This document shows, one piece after another, positions 33,085 to 43,605 of a DNA stretch of 64,000 bases (positions are counted from its first letter, which is position 1; each line of letters opens with the position of its first letter). The translations under genes were made by a program, and so were the position numbers. The stretch is from Lactuca virosa (lineage: Eukaryota > Streptophyta > Magnoliopsida > Asterales > Asteraceae): positions 186,999,877-187,063,876 of the forward strand of contig CAKMRJ010000001.1 in NCBI GenBank assembly GCA_928212115.1. The letters run 5' to 3'. The notes below the pieces were generated by a model. That model saw nothing but the letters and a program-made list of their open reading frames with translations. It did no database searches and was not told the origin of the DNA.

Positions 33085-33847
33085 TGTTGGATTAGGTGTC
33101 TAAGTTCATAACTATTTCTGGAATGTACTTGACCCGACTAGCATGGTCCATTTGGGTTGCATGGCATCATGCATTTGGCATAGACTAAAATGAGAGAAAT
33201 AACACTTAAGGTTATTAATATATTATAAGTTCTAATATATTAATAGGATTATTTAATTAGTATTGATCAAGAATTAATTTGGAATTAATTAAGTGATCAA
33301 AAGAAGACTAATTAAATATATGGGTTGATTGTGTAAATCACTCATACTTGTATAGTGGGCTAATGCTCCACGGATTATCAATTTGGGCTAAAACCCATAG
33401 GATACTCCATGGTGGTTATAGAACCCATGGGTCATGGAAATGAAAAGTCATGACAATTAGGGTTTACATGGTGTAACCCTAATTGTAACACACCATATAA
33501 GCATCCTTATGTTCACCAAAATCGGCACTTAAGCAAAAAAGAAGAGGGCTAGCCGATTTCAAGTAGTGTGACATTTCTCTCAAGTTTATTCTAGTGCATT
33601 TGGTGTTGTGTGAGACATTTGAGGCATCACACTTGAGGTGCTAGGCTCACAAGGTTTTCAAGGAATCCAAACTACTACAAGGTATGTTCTCTAGCTAACT
33701 TTTATGTTCAAAAGTTTCCCATGTATGCTAGATAGGATTATGAACCTTGGAAAAACAATTTTGCATGTATCATAGATAAAACATAGATCCAAGGTTTCTA
33801 GGGTTGCATGTACACCATAGGAGTGTTAGAATGCTCAAAACCCTTCA
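33085..33847 (+). repeat. 3' LTR of copia 2 (763 bp)
   Basis: Nearly identical to 25915-26676. It ends CCCTTCA and is followed by the GTTTC target duplication at 33848-33852. Confidence 0.95.
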
Positions 33848-33852
33848 GTTTC

Positions 33853-33989
33853 TACCCTAAATCAACAACGAAACAAGGAACGGGAAATGAGGCTAAACCG
33901 ATCATTCTAGGGCTATATGAACCTAATCATATATAACTTTTAAAGCATGCACTTAGAAAACAACTGAGTCACACAAATCAGGCAATTCT
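33853..33989 (-). other. Leader of gypsy copy B, middle piece
   Basis: TACCCTAAATCAACAACG onward matches copy A at 5110. It is cut by the solo copia LTR at 33990. Confidence 0.7.
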
Positions 33990-34755
33990 TGTTGGATATA
34001 GTGTCTAAGTCCATAACTATATTTGGTATGTACTTGACCCGACCCGACATGGTCCATTTGGGTTGCACTTCACCCGAACAATTTATGGATAATCGTTTGA
34101 GAATAGTATAAGTTATGATTTATTAATATATTATAAGTCCTAATATATTAATATAAAATCATATTATTTAATTAGTATTGATCTATAATTAATCTAGAAT
34201 TAATTTAGAGATCAAAAGTATGACTAATTAAATATGGGCTCTTGTATTTATATAGTGTGGGCTAATGCTTATTTGGAATGGGCTAGGCTTGCATGGAAAG
34301 TCCATGGATACTCCATGGAGCTTTAACCCATGGATCTCATGGAAATGAAAAGACATGGGTATTAGGGTTTACATGAATGTAACCCTAATCCACCACACTA
34401 TATAAAGGAGGCTTTGGTTCTTGAAATGACACTAGTTGATGTGTGTAAACTAAGAGGACCGATTTCAAGAAGTTTGTGACTATTCTCTCAAGTTTCCAAG
34501 TTTGTGGTGATTTGTGACTTCCATTTGAGGCATCCACATTATTGGTGCTAGGCTCTCAAACTCCAAGCAATCAACTACTACTACAAGGTAAGTAATTCTA
34601 CTAGTTTTATTTGATTCAAGTACCCCATGCCATGCTAGTTAGGATAAGAACCTTGGAAAAAATAATTATTTGCATGTATCTTAGTCAAACATAGATCCAA
34701 GGTTTCTAGGGTTGCATGTACACCATAGGAGTGTTAGAATGCTCAAAACCCATCA
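33990..34755 (+). repeat. Solo Ty1/copia LTR with perfect target duplication (ATTCT)
   Basis: TGTTGGATATAGTG to AACCCATCA, flanked by ATTCT at 33985-33989 and 34756-34760. It is related to but clearly distinct from the copia 2 LTR (shared start, AATTAATTTAGAGATC region, GGTTTCTAGGGTTGCATG end). A promoter-like CACTATATAAAGG lies near 34395. No internal sequence remains. Confidence 0.92.
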
Positions 34756-34760
34756 ATTCT

Positions 34761-35000
34761 ATCATATGATTCTTGAGGGTATTCTTAACCCTGCACTAGG
34801 ATGCAATTCACATATCTTAAACACATGGGTATGGGTATCTTGGGAACCACTTACTTGAGCTCCACTGATTTCATGCATCACACCCCTTTTTTACTTAGTA
34901 TAAATCTTTTTAGAAATTCAATTTTCTTTTGAAAAATATTATGATTTCTTCAGTTTGAGTTCTGACACACCTGAAAGTGTGTTCGAATCCCTCAAACCAA
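34761..35000 (-). other. Leader of gypsy copy B, part next to the primer site
   Basis: Non-coding. TTGAGGGTATTCTTAACCC and the run before the primer site match the corresponding parts of copies A and C. Confidence 0.65.
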
Positions 35001-35014
35001 GGCTTTGATACCAA
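35001..35014 (-). other. Primer binding site, gypsy copy B
   Basis: The minus strand reads TTGGTATCAAAGCC two bases inside the LTR, of the initiator Met tRNA type with one change. Confidence 0.85.
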
Positions 35015-35207
35015 CTTGTAACGACCCAAAATCAGTGATAAGCTTTTGTTTTTAAATCCATTAGTTTCAGTCATCAAATATCTCTAAGTCAAACACAAAA
35101 TACAATATCAAAAACATCAGAGTACAAATATCCAATATAGTGTGGAAATCATGAGGGGAGGATGTTGTGCCATCAGGCTGGGCCCTTCCCTTTCATACCA
35201 GAAGTAC

Positions 35208-35501
35208 CTGAAGCCATAAACGTAAACTATAAGCACAAGGCTTAGTGAGTTTCTCAAAGTACCACATACCAAATAGAAAACTGGGCCTAGCCCTTGTGTA
35301 TATTCCAACCCTGATACACAAATATGGTCCTAGCCTTAGGTTTCTTTCAACTCATCATATACTTATGGGCCCAGCCCTAGGATTTATTTCAACCCAATCA
35401 TGCAAACATGTAAGAGTCACATAATGAGTAACATTCTGCATAAACAATCTGGTGGGCCAGCATTGGTGCCTTCGACCCACAAGCATAGTGAGAAGACTTA
35501 C
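35208..35501 (-). other. Candidate leader intron in the LTR of copy B (294 nt)
   Basis: On the minus strand the donor is TTAGAG|GTAAGTCTTCTCAC, the plant consensus GTAAGT instead of the GTGAGT of sister LTRs. The acceptor is GGCTTCAG|GTACTTCTGG. The change breaks the GTGAG/CTCAC hairpin seen in other LTRs but improves the donor, which favours a splicing role. It encloses the short GGGCCTAGCCC minisatellite. Confidence 0.55.
35281..35400 (-). repeat. LTR minisatellite of copy B
   Basis: Three imperfect units of the pattern GGGCCTAGCCCTTGTGTATA then TTCCAACCC-type sequence, about 50 bases each. Confidence 0.6.
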
Positions 35502-35747
35502 CTCTAACTGAATATAAATGAATCACATACTCGAGATGTTACTATCACAGCTCCTCATACTAATAAAAACCCAAAGACAACCCTAATTAATAATCAAGAT
35601 TTTAACCCATAATCAATTATCTAAAATTATATTTAATCTTACCAAGGGAAAAATACCATTTTGCCCTTCCCATGCATGACCCAAAATGCAAGGCCCAAAA
35701 CCCCTAACGACCCAAGGCCGAAAATGCCCCAAGTGGGATTTTTTTGG

Positions 35748-35850
35748 AGTACGCCCTACGTACTCCTCATTACACCCATCGTACAATCTTGGAAGGGTTG
35801 CGGGGCAGCGACTGACTACACTCAATGCACTCAGGATTACACCCAACGTA
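35748..35850. repeat. Palindrome cluster (downstream) of the copy B LTR
   Basis: GTACGCCCTACGTAC followed by degenerate TTACACCCATCGTAC and TTACACCCAACGTAA units. Confidence 0.65.
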
Positions 35851-36469
35851 ATACCCTGAGGTCCAAACTCTCAACTAATGTCTTAATACTTAAAGACTTA
35901 ACGTCCCAACTTCAGATCTAACCCTAACAAACGTCTTAAATCTTAAAGTTGCAACATTTATGCCTTTGCATGGCTACAAGGAGCTCAAAACAAAAACCCT
36001 AACTCATATAACCATTTAACACCCCATAAATCTTACATAGAGAAAACAAAGGACCAAGCTTGTATTTTTATGTCACCAAACACCCAAAAATGTCTAAAAG
36101 GACAACTCAAATGGTCTGGGGTAGACTATACTCCTAATACCAAGGGTTTTAGGACAAAAGGTCATAACTTGTAACCTAACAAGATCTAGCAAGCCAAGCA
36201 TCAAGATTTGAACTTTATACCTACTGAAGATGCACAAAGATGATTACATGTTGGATACAAGAGTTTGTGTGCAACACCACAACTCCAAAGGTCTTACTTC
36301 ACTACCAAGAACACCAAAATGTCACTAAAAAGCTTCAAAAATCACACACAAGAATTAGGGTTTCGAGATAGGGGCTAAGAGGGGTGGAGGCTGGTTATAA
36401 GAGGGTCCAATGAGAGTTAATGACCTTATATAGGGGTCACACCCCAAATTTTAGGGTTTGAGACAACCT

Positions 36470-36570
36470 CGAGTATGCCCGGCGTACCCCTGAGTACGTT
36501 CAACGTACTCAGCAAAACACACAACTCTAATCAACTTGTACGCCCGTCGTACACTCCACGTACGGCCAAC
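36470..36570. repeat. Palindrome cluster upstream of the copy B promoter
   Basis: GTATGCCCGGCGTAC, GTACGTTCAACGTAC, GTACGCCCGTCGTAC and GTACGGCCAACGTAC occur within 100 bases, just upstream (minus) of CTATATAAG. Confidence 0.8.
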
Positions 36571-36642
36571 GTACAGACCTAATTTGCAAGGAAAAATAGA
36601 TTTTGGGTTGAAAATAAAAAATACCAGGAAATGGGTATTACA

Positions 36643-37386
36643 GTTTTAGGGTTAATAGATATAAGTATTTGTAGTTAGGGATCCTAATGTATAATTTTGT
36701 AAACAATCGAGTAATAGAAAGAGTTCTCTGATTCCTATCCTTGGACGATGTAAAACCTTTGTGTCATTTTATTAGTTCAATTTTCTTGATTTCTTAAAAA
36801 GGGTAAATGGGATGAAAAACTAGACAAAATGATCATTTGACTTTGTACTTAACCAACCATTTTGTTGGGGGCACATATGCAATACAACTAAACATTAATG
36901 ATACATTGTGCAACCGATGGAACTTATGGATGATAACCATAACTCTTCACATAATGACAAAAAAAGTTGTAACTAACTCAAACTATAAATGTTATAACAT
37001 TACTATATAATTTGAAAATAATGATTCAAAAGGTTATACATATTAATAGTTTCGACCAATAGAGGATTCAGAAATTTCAAACGTTAGAGACATAAAAAAT
37101 ATCCAACAAATAATTTTTTCGGGTGGTGTCAAAATGGTTAAAAAATTTGGGCCAGGTTAAAACAGTTATACATACCTAAAGGGTTGTTTCTAAACATCAT
37201 CAATTAGGTAACATGTTATCCATGCAAATGATAATTAGAAATGTGAAAAGTTTCATTCTTCTCTAGTTCTCGTGTATTAAAAGTTTAACACCAAAACATA
37301 TAGAAAATATAAATAACAGTTTAACATCAAACTATCATCTAGTATACAAGTATGCTTGATGTTGTAGGAACATAAGAGATTATTAT
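36643..37386. other. Unassigned AT-rich spacer
   Basis: No gene, repeat family or regulatory site is supported. It ends with the ATTAT target duplication (37382-37386) of the next solo LTR. Confidence 0.5.
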
Positions 37387-38172
37387 TGTTGGATTAGGTG
37401 TCTAAGACATAACTATATTTGGTATGTACTTGTCCCGATTGTAGCATGGTCCTTTTGGGTTGCCTTCACCAGGGTAACTTGACTGGATGAATAATTGAGA
37501 AAGAGGTTATTATGGTTTATTAATATATTATATGAATAATATATTAAAAGAGAAATCATATTATTTAATTAACATTGGTCAAGAATTAATTTAGAATTAA
37601 TTTTGTGGTCAAAAGATGTTAATTGAATTAAGGGGACTGAACTTGTAATTATAAGATAATTGCATAATGAGCTGAGGAACCCTTTGGAAGGGGTTGGAAG
37701 AAATCTTATGGGAGCCCATAAGGATTTCATCCAAGGGCTAAGGTTCTGGAAGATTCTTGTGGGCTGCTTAGAGCCTAAGCAATCGGATGAGGTATTTGAC
37801 TGAAACCCTAATTCTTCAGCTATATAAGGACCCCTTTGTCATCCCAAAACCGGCCACTTGAACCCTAAGGATTATAGAGCCGGTTTTGAACCTTCACCTC
37901 TCTCTCCAAGATCATCAAATTGCTTCGGTGTTTGTGATTCATTAGAGGCATCACATTTGAGGTGCTAGGTTCTCGAAAGCTCAAGATCATCAAGCTACAA
38001 TCAAAGGTAACATTCTTACTAATTTATTTATGTTGATTTCCATTTTGATATGCTAGATCTAGGGTTTGAGAGATTTGGAAGATTATTGCATGTACAAATA
38101 GAAAAACCTAGATCCAAAGCTTTAGGGTTTTCATGTGCACCATAGGATTGATGTTATGTTAATAACCCAACA
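37387..38172 (+). repeat. Solo Ty1/copia LTR with perfect target duplication (ATTAT)
   Basis: TGTTGGATTAGGTGTC to ATAACCCAACA, with 6-bp inverted ends, flanked by ATTAT at 37382-37386 and 38173-38177. It shares its start with the copia 2 LTR but diverges inside. A promoter-like AGCTATATAAGGACC lies near 37818. Confidence 0.93.
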
Positions 38173-38648
38173 ATTATGTCAATTATGAATATCATCGAAT
38201 GCTTTAGATCCAAATGAATCTAATCACCGAAAAAACAAGCTTGATCTCCATATAAAAACTAATAAGTTGAATTAACATAACCAATCGGATCTTCCAATAA
38301 ATATAGAAACATTTCTTCCAGGTATTTTGTCAAACATTTGTTGGGAATCGTTTACAATCTTATCATTACATACCTAGAAATCAAATCATTCTAAGAAATA
38401 ATGCTCCTTTCAAGAAACACTTCAAGGTTCACATTCAAAGTACAAACACAACATGAAATTACATTTGTTTAACTATAGAAAAACATTAAAATAGAGATTT
38501 CAAGATGATCCCAACAAAACATCAAATTGAAGAAGATGATGAATTGTGTGTGTGGAGCTCATGGTGCCCCAACACTTCAAATCTTTTAAAACATAGCCCA
38601 AATTTCATGGAGGGAACTCTATATCAAAAAAGAAACAACTTAAGTGGG

Positions 38649-38717
<69 letters not shown>

Positions 38718-39002
38718 ATCAAGTGCCCCTGCAATGCCCCAACATCCTTAAATCCACCTCGTTTCGATTGATTTAGATTGCTAAAATTTATTATTTCACC
38801 TACTTCACTTGTTAATTAAAATATAAGTAAAAGTAATTCATTTATAAGTAAGTGGATAAATTATAACAATAACAAGTGGAGTCAAAATGTAATACCAATT
38901 CAAGGACCAATTATATAGGATAAATAGTAATAATATTAATCGTGAAACATACCTAATATTCAAGGGACCATTTATGGAATTCACCCTAACCTTCTTACCT
39001 CT
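38173..39002. other. Spacer upstream of the 2H-phosphoesterase gene, with a TA microsatellite
   Basis: A TA run occupies about 38651-38713. No coding content. The proximal part (38900-39002) presumably holds the promoter of the 39448 gene, but no TATA box can be singled out. Confidence 0.5.
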
Positions 39003-39447
39003 TTGACTTTGCATCCATCGACCATCGGCCACCAATTATCAACGCCAAACTCCCGATGTTCTCGCCCCTTCATTTTTGTGACTCCATTCCTTAAAACCCT
39101 TGTCCAAGTTCCTCTCTTTGCTCCTTCAGTTCTTATCAATCCCCCTAATTTCACTTACCCTTTCTGCTATTTTACTCAAAAGCCTCAAATCGCAACTGGG
39201 TATGTCCCAATTTTAGTTATTTCTTTCGAATTTTCAATCTTTAGGGTTTGCTCTGCCAAAACCCCTTCCCAAATTCGTAGCTCTTAACGTAGTGGATCTA
39301 AAGCTAATTCCGAGAAGTAAGTTATGTTGTACTCTTCACTGTTATAATCAATTATCTCGTTGATTGCTAATTAGGTCTAATTCTTGCCTCTTAACCTTCG
39401 AATTTTGAAACCCTAGTTTATTTTTTTTGTTTTGTCAATTTAACCCA
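39003..39447 (+). promoter_or_regulatory. Probable 5' untranslated region of the 39448 gene, with a possible intron
   Basis: This C/T-rich stretch is open in one frame (39003-39287) but reads as low-complexity sequence with no family resemblance. A strong donor GAGAA|GTAAGTTATG at 39317 and an AAACCCTAG acceptor-like site at 39415-39416 would define a 100-nt 5'UTR intron. A second possible donor, CTGG|GTATGT, lies at about 39198. This is inference only. Confidence 0.4.
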
Positions 39448-39999
39448 ATGTCTGAGGGGTATGCAATTGAGCTTTATTTTGATCCCGCTCTTGAAAACCA
39501 AGTTTTAAAGGCATGGAATGTGGTCGCTCGTCGCCAAATTAGCACTCACCTTATAGAAATCGAATCTAGACCTCATATTACTCTCTTTTCTAGCCCTTTT
39601 ATCGATCCATCAAAGCTTGAAAACATCGTAAAAGGTTTTGCATCAAAGCAAGACCCTTTACCCTTATCTTTTGGTTCAATCGGAAGTCTTCCAAATGACA
39701 ACAATGTCTTATTCCTTGCTCCAACTCCTACTTTACCCCTCCTTCAATTCCATTTCCAATTATGTGATGCGATGAAGAGGGAAGGTATTGAAATTGGTGA
39801 AGAGTATCGCCCAGATTCATGGATTCCATTCTGTCCTGTTGCTGAAGAGGTTCCAAAGAATCGAATGGCTGAAGCTTTTACAGTTTTGAGGGATTTGAAG
39901 TTGCCTGTTACCGGATATGCGATGGATATTGGATTGGTGGAATACTCTCCTGTTCGTGAACTCTTTTCCTTTGTGCTTGGTAGCTCGGTTGAATCTTGA
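39448..39999 (+). CDS. 2H-phosphoesterase superfamily (RNA ligase / cyclic phosphodiesterase-like) protein, 183 aa
   Basis: The only intact-looking gene in the window: ATG at 39448, TGA at 39997-39999, uninterrupted. The open frame extends seven codons upstream, but with no ATG. The fold family (2'-5' RNA ligase, cyclic nucleotide phosphodiesterase) uses two H-x-T/S motifs. Motif 1 is clear as RPHITLF (His43, Thr45). The second motif is expected near WIPFCPVAEEVP (residues 125-136), where Phe128 occupies the place I expect for His, so catalysis may be reduced or lost. The C-terminal DIGLVEYSPVRELFSF is typical of plant members from memory. No signal peptide or membrane segment; probably cytosolic or nuclear. 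The physiological substrate of the plant branch is unknown to me. Coding use and context look host-like, not transposon. Confidence 0.8.
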   Translation: MSEGYAIELYFDPALENQVLKAWNVVARRQISTHLIEIESRPHITLFSSPFIDPSKLENIVKGFASKQDPLPLSFGSIGSLPNDNNVLFLAPTPTLPLLQFHFQLCDAMKREGIEIGEEYRPDSWIPFCPVAEEVPKNRMAEAFTVLRDLKLPVTGYAMDIGLVEYSPVRELFSFVLGSSVES

Positions 40000-40597
40000 A
40001 TCTTGAGGTTTGAGTCTTTTTAAAGATATTTGTTCTTCGTGTTCATGTTCATGTTCATGTTTGTGTTGATTAATATTTAATATTTATCTTTTGAATTTGA
40101 TGTCGTCTTTTTCTGTTGTAAAAAACTTATTGTAGAATACCATTTGTTATTTGTTCTCATATAATATTATGACATGCTATAAGTTTCTATATATTTGTTC
40201 TCAAGTAATGAGAAAACATAGGGTAGCCATTTGGGTAATTTAGATGTTTATTATCAAAGTGATTGTAGCATCAATTAGGTTCTTTTATATTTAACATAAA
40301 AATAGTATATCCTTTTCTTGAAATATGATTATAATGATCTCAAAATATTGTAAAGTCGTAATCAAATGATGCCTACCTTGTATGTTTATGTTTTGGACAA
40401 AAAAATGGCATGTTACTAATGTAGTATTGTTGATATGAGGTTTCTTTCATACATATTTGAAGTTTTTTTTCAAGATTCTATGAGTTTCTCCATTTGGAAG
40501 ATCTATTGTCCTATGTGTTTTGTCATTTAGTATTCTCATTTGTGGGTGTGGTTTAATATGATGTGAGAAAAAGATAAATGTGTTAGCATATTAAAAT

Positions 40598-40738
40598 AGA
40601 AGGTGATCATAGAATTTGAGATGAAATTATAAAACAAAGAACACAAAATGAATGAAATCGTAATATGTTAGGTGATTATAGAATTTAAGATGAAATCATA
40701 AAACAAAGAACACAAAATGAATGAAAATCGTATATACT
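40598..40738. repeat. Direct duplication of about 71 bp
   Basis: Both units share AGGTGATYATAGAATTTRAG then ATGAAATYATAAAACAAAGA and ACACAAAATGAATGAAA. Confidence 0.9.
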
Positions 40739-41176
40739 GGAATTGAAAATTTAATTTTTGTTATCTAATGCGCAAATTAAACATGTACAATTTTAATTCA
40801 CACTTGAAATTATGACATTATTATCATCGCGTTGTGTAATGCTTACTATGATTCTGTTTTTCAATCAAGTTTCGGATCCTTCGTAGTTCGTATTTAGGTC
40901 GTGTTTGTATGTACATTTGTGAAAACCTATTATAATAAATGAAGATAATTTTGTCACATATCAATCTCTAATGACTTTTGATACTTGTCATTTTGTGAAA
41001 ATTTTTAAATAAATAATATCCACATATTAATTTATAGTTTTTTTTTCAACTTTTAAAATTAAAAAGTCACATAATATTTATACTTATATATGTAAAGTAT
41101 CAAATAAAATAAATATTATATTAAATTGCAATTAATATGTTTCTTCATTCTTTATTTTAAAATTACTTATTTAATC

Positions 41177-41195
41177 AACCCGTGTAATACACAGG

Positions 41196-41270
<75 letters not shown>
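41177..41270. repeat. Short palindrome followed by TA microsatellites
   Basis: The odd inverted repeat AACCCGTGTAATACACAGGTT (one mismatch in the arms) abuts two TA runs split by GATATATAA. Confidence 0.8.
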
Positions 41271-41751
41271 TAACTATTAAAAATTAATAGCAGATAATAA
41301 TTTATAATAAAGTTTTTAAAGTTATGTGTAGTCAGGTAATTATATATAACACATCCAATCTTTAATATGCGATTCCCTACAACTTTAGTTAAAAACAAAA
41401 CTAATACTTTCTGACATAAGTATTAGAACTGGTTTTACATAACAACTAATTTTAATAAAATCTTATTCTCAATTTTTCATTCTCCCCAAATAAAACCCTC
41501 CTCAATTGTTTATTTCCCTTTCGGAAGTCTCTTTCCATATTTCATTCTCTCGTATGTATTACTCTAGGCAAAAACACAAACTCTATTTTCTTTTGTTTCT
41601 TTAAAATCTCTGAGTGTAACTCTTAATCATTTTCTTCTTCATTATCTATGATTCTTCACAGAAAGTTTCCATTTGAATTTTTTTTCTTATATATTTCTAT
41701 GTATGCTCATGTATGTTTATTATTTCGACCTAAATTGTTTTTAAAGAGTAA

Positions 41752-42074
41752 GAACATCCACAATGACGAGTTTAATAGGAGGGTTGAATGAGGTGACAAG
41801 TCTAGTTGTCATTCAATTGATGAAATTCTACTATAGTGAGATGCCACCTTGGCATTCAATGGATTTGGAGTTCAATGGTCATTCAACTATTCAATGGGAA
41901 AAAGGAAAGTTTTTTAATCTTAAATACATACTATAAATTAGCTTTTGTAACTTTATATTGAACTTTGTAGAGTTCAATGCATTGTAGGAAAAAATTGGTT
42001 GAGTTATATGGAATGTAGAAAAATGATGTGACAATCCATTGAACTCTATAGAGTTCAATGCATTACGGATGCCC
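41752..42074. mobile_element. Tourist-like MITE (323 bp) with TAA target duplication
   Basis: The left end GAACATCCACAATG and the right end, inverted GGGCATCCGTAATG, are imperfect inverted repeats flanked by TAA on both sides (41749-41751 and 42075-42077), the target size of PIF/Harbinger-derived Tourist elements. An internal palindrome near AACTCTATAGAGTTCAATGC could form a hairpin. No coding content. Confidence 0.7.
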
Positions 42075-42077
42075 TAA

Positions 42078-43605
42078 CAATGTTATGTTGAATTAACACC
42101 CAAATCATATATGTATTTATCTATGAGAATTTGTTTAAAAATTCCATAGGTTCGTCATTATTGTCGAATTTGTTTAACAATGTTCTATTTTTAACATTGA
42201 AATACATAGCGTCGCTAGGTTTGTAATTATCAATCCATACATACACCTAAATGTCAACTTTTGTTCTATATATCTATATACTTGTTTTACCATATCTAAA
42301 CCAGTATAAAACAAGTTTTTCAATATACTAAGACCATTCGAGTTTATTTATCACTTCTTTAAATATGTTCAACAAGGTATGTAAGGGTGGAAACATGAAT
42401 TCATACTAAGTGTGTCACAAAAAAAAATCCTGTAAAATATAATATAAAAGATAAAAATAATTCATTACGTGTTATACAAAAAATGATCTATTACATAAAA
42501 ACATAACAAAGATCTATTACAATTTAATTGTACTCTTCTTCTAAACATCTTTTGAAAATGTTCATTACTTGTGGATTATTTAATTATTTAATATTTATTA
42601 TTCATAAAACTAAACTTAGCATAGTTGGTTAAACTAATATTCTCTTATATGTCAAATTACAAATTAATATGACTTAACTCCTAGGATTTATTTAATTATT
42701 AGTCCTAACAATTTATGTTCAAAATTATTAAGATTCGAGTTATAATAACTAGATTGATAATCTAAATTACATGTAACTTAGTTGTAAGGAAAAAATGATA
42801 TTTAACAAGGTAACTTCAAAACAACTTATACACCATAATACTTTAGTTCATCTACATCTAAGTTAAAGAGAAGTTTTTTAGCCTCTCGTGTTTACTGAAA
42901 AACAAGAAAAACAAATAATAGGAATATTAGACATTGCAAACCTAATAAATCTTCAATTTTTCTTCAACAACTCTTTAATAGAACTTCTTCTTCGACTTCC
43001 TATGGCTTCTGAACAATAAAAGGGTTTATTTTTCGTAGGAAAGTATATATTTTTTTTTGTACACTGATTTGGATTGTGAAAATCTCTTATTTATAGAAAA
43101 TAAAACTTAGCAGTGCTAAGCCATTGTCTTTGCAGCTCTAAACGTGATCTTCGTAGACTGTTCCCGAAGTAAAAACCTTCTCTGCGTCGCTAATCCTTAT
43201 CAGTCGCGATGTTAATCCTATGTTTTAAGGCAACTTCGAATTTCTTCCATATCTAATCCATACTTTGCTCCAATCTTCTCCACTTAGGGTGTGTTTGATT
43301 TGGGTTCAAATTGGGTCGAAAAGTGGAATGGGTCCAAAAATTGCCAATGAGCATGTTTGTTACTCCATTTAAGAGCTTGGACTCGGTCAACACTTAGGAC
43401 TTGGTTCACTAATTTCATCCGATTTCGTCCATAAGTGAAATGGAAAGGACTAAGAACGAAAAGTAATATGTCCGTTTTATCCTACCCATCCCAACACACA
43501 TAATAACATTAAGACAAGGAAGAACACAACCTCCACATCCATACCTCCTTCCTTTATTGTCTTTTTTTCTTTCTCAAGTCACTCTATAGACTCATAAAAA
43601 TTCCA
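42078..43605. other. AT-rich spacer before the PPR pseudogene
   Basis: No gene is supported. The run TTAGGGTGTGTTTGATTTGGG at 43286 resembles a plant DNA-transposon end, without a located partner. Confidence 0.45.

Larger units (their letters stand above)
25915..33847 (+). mobile_element. Complete Ty1/copia retrotransposon 2, nested in gypsy copy B
   Basis: Two near-identical LTRs (25915-26676 and 33085-33847) differ at about a dozen positions by eye. There is a primer binding site, a polypurine tract and a perfect GTTTC target duplication. One long polyprotein frame holds gag, protease, integrase, RT and RNase H, with only in-frame stops and no frameshift. The high LTR similarity makes it one of the younger insertions in the window. 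The lineage within copia is not assigned. Confidence 0.95.
24241..36642 (-). mobile_element. Ty3/gypsy Tekay-type copy B, truncated in the protease and host of nested copia insertions
   Basis: Minus-strand order: 5' LTR 35017-36642, primer binding site 35001-35014, leader, gag, candidate intron, and the first codons of the protease, where the element ends abruptly against another LTR. The leader is split by a complete copia element (25915-33847) and a solo copia LTR (33990-34755). Skipping both joins AGACTGTCGAATAATGTTTC to TACCCTAAATCAACAACG, matching the uninterrupted leader of copy A at 5090-5140. RT, RNase H, integrase and the 3' LTR are missing. Confidence 0.88.
35017..36642 (-). repeat. 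5' LTR of gypsy copy B (about 1.63 kb)
   Basis: TGTAACGACCC to GGTATTACA. Palindrome clusters lie at 35748-35850 and 36470-36570. A TATA-like CTATATAAG lies at about 36425-36433 (minus), with a minisatellite at 35281-35400 and the donor/acceptor pair at 35208-35501. Confidence 0.88.
40000..41748. other. Spacer downstream of the 2H-phosphoesterase gene
   Basis: AT-rich, without genes. It contains a 71-bp direct duplication at 40598-40738, a near-palindrome AACCCGTGTAATACACAGGTT at 41178-41198, and adjoining TA runs to 41270. A T/C-rich stretch (41470-41650) has no frame. Confidence 0.5.

Noticed and set aside
39003..39287. Separate 94-codon protein upstream of the 2H-phosphoesterase
   Set aside because: Composition is C/T-rich and low complexity, with no recognisable domain; it lies where the 5' untranslated region of the next gene is expected.
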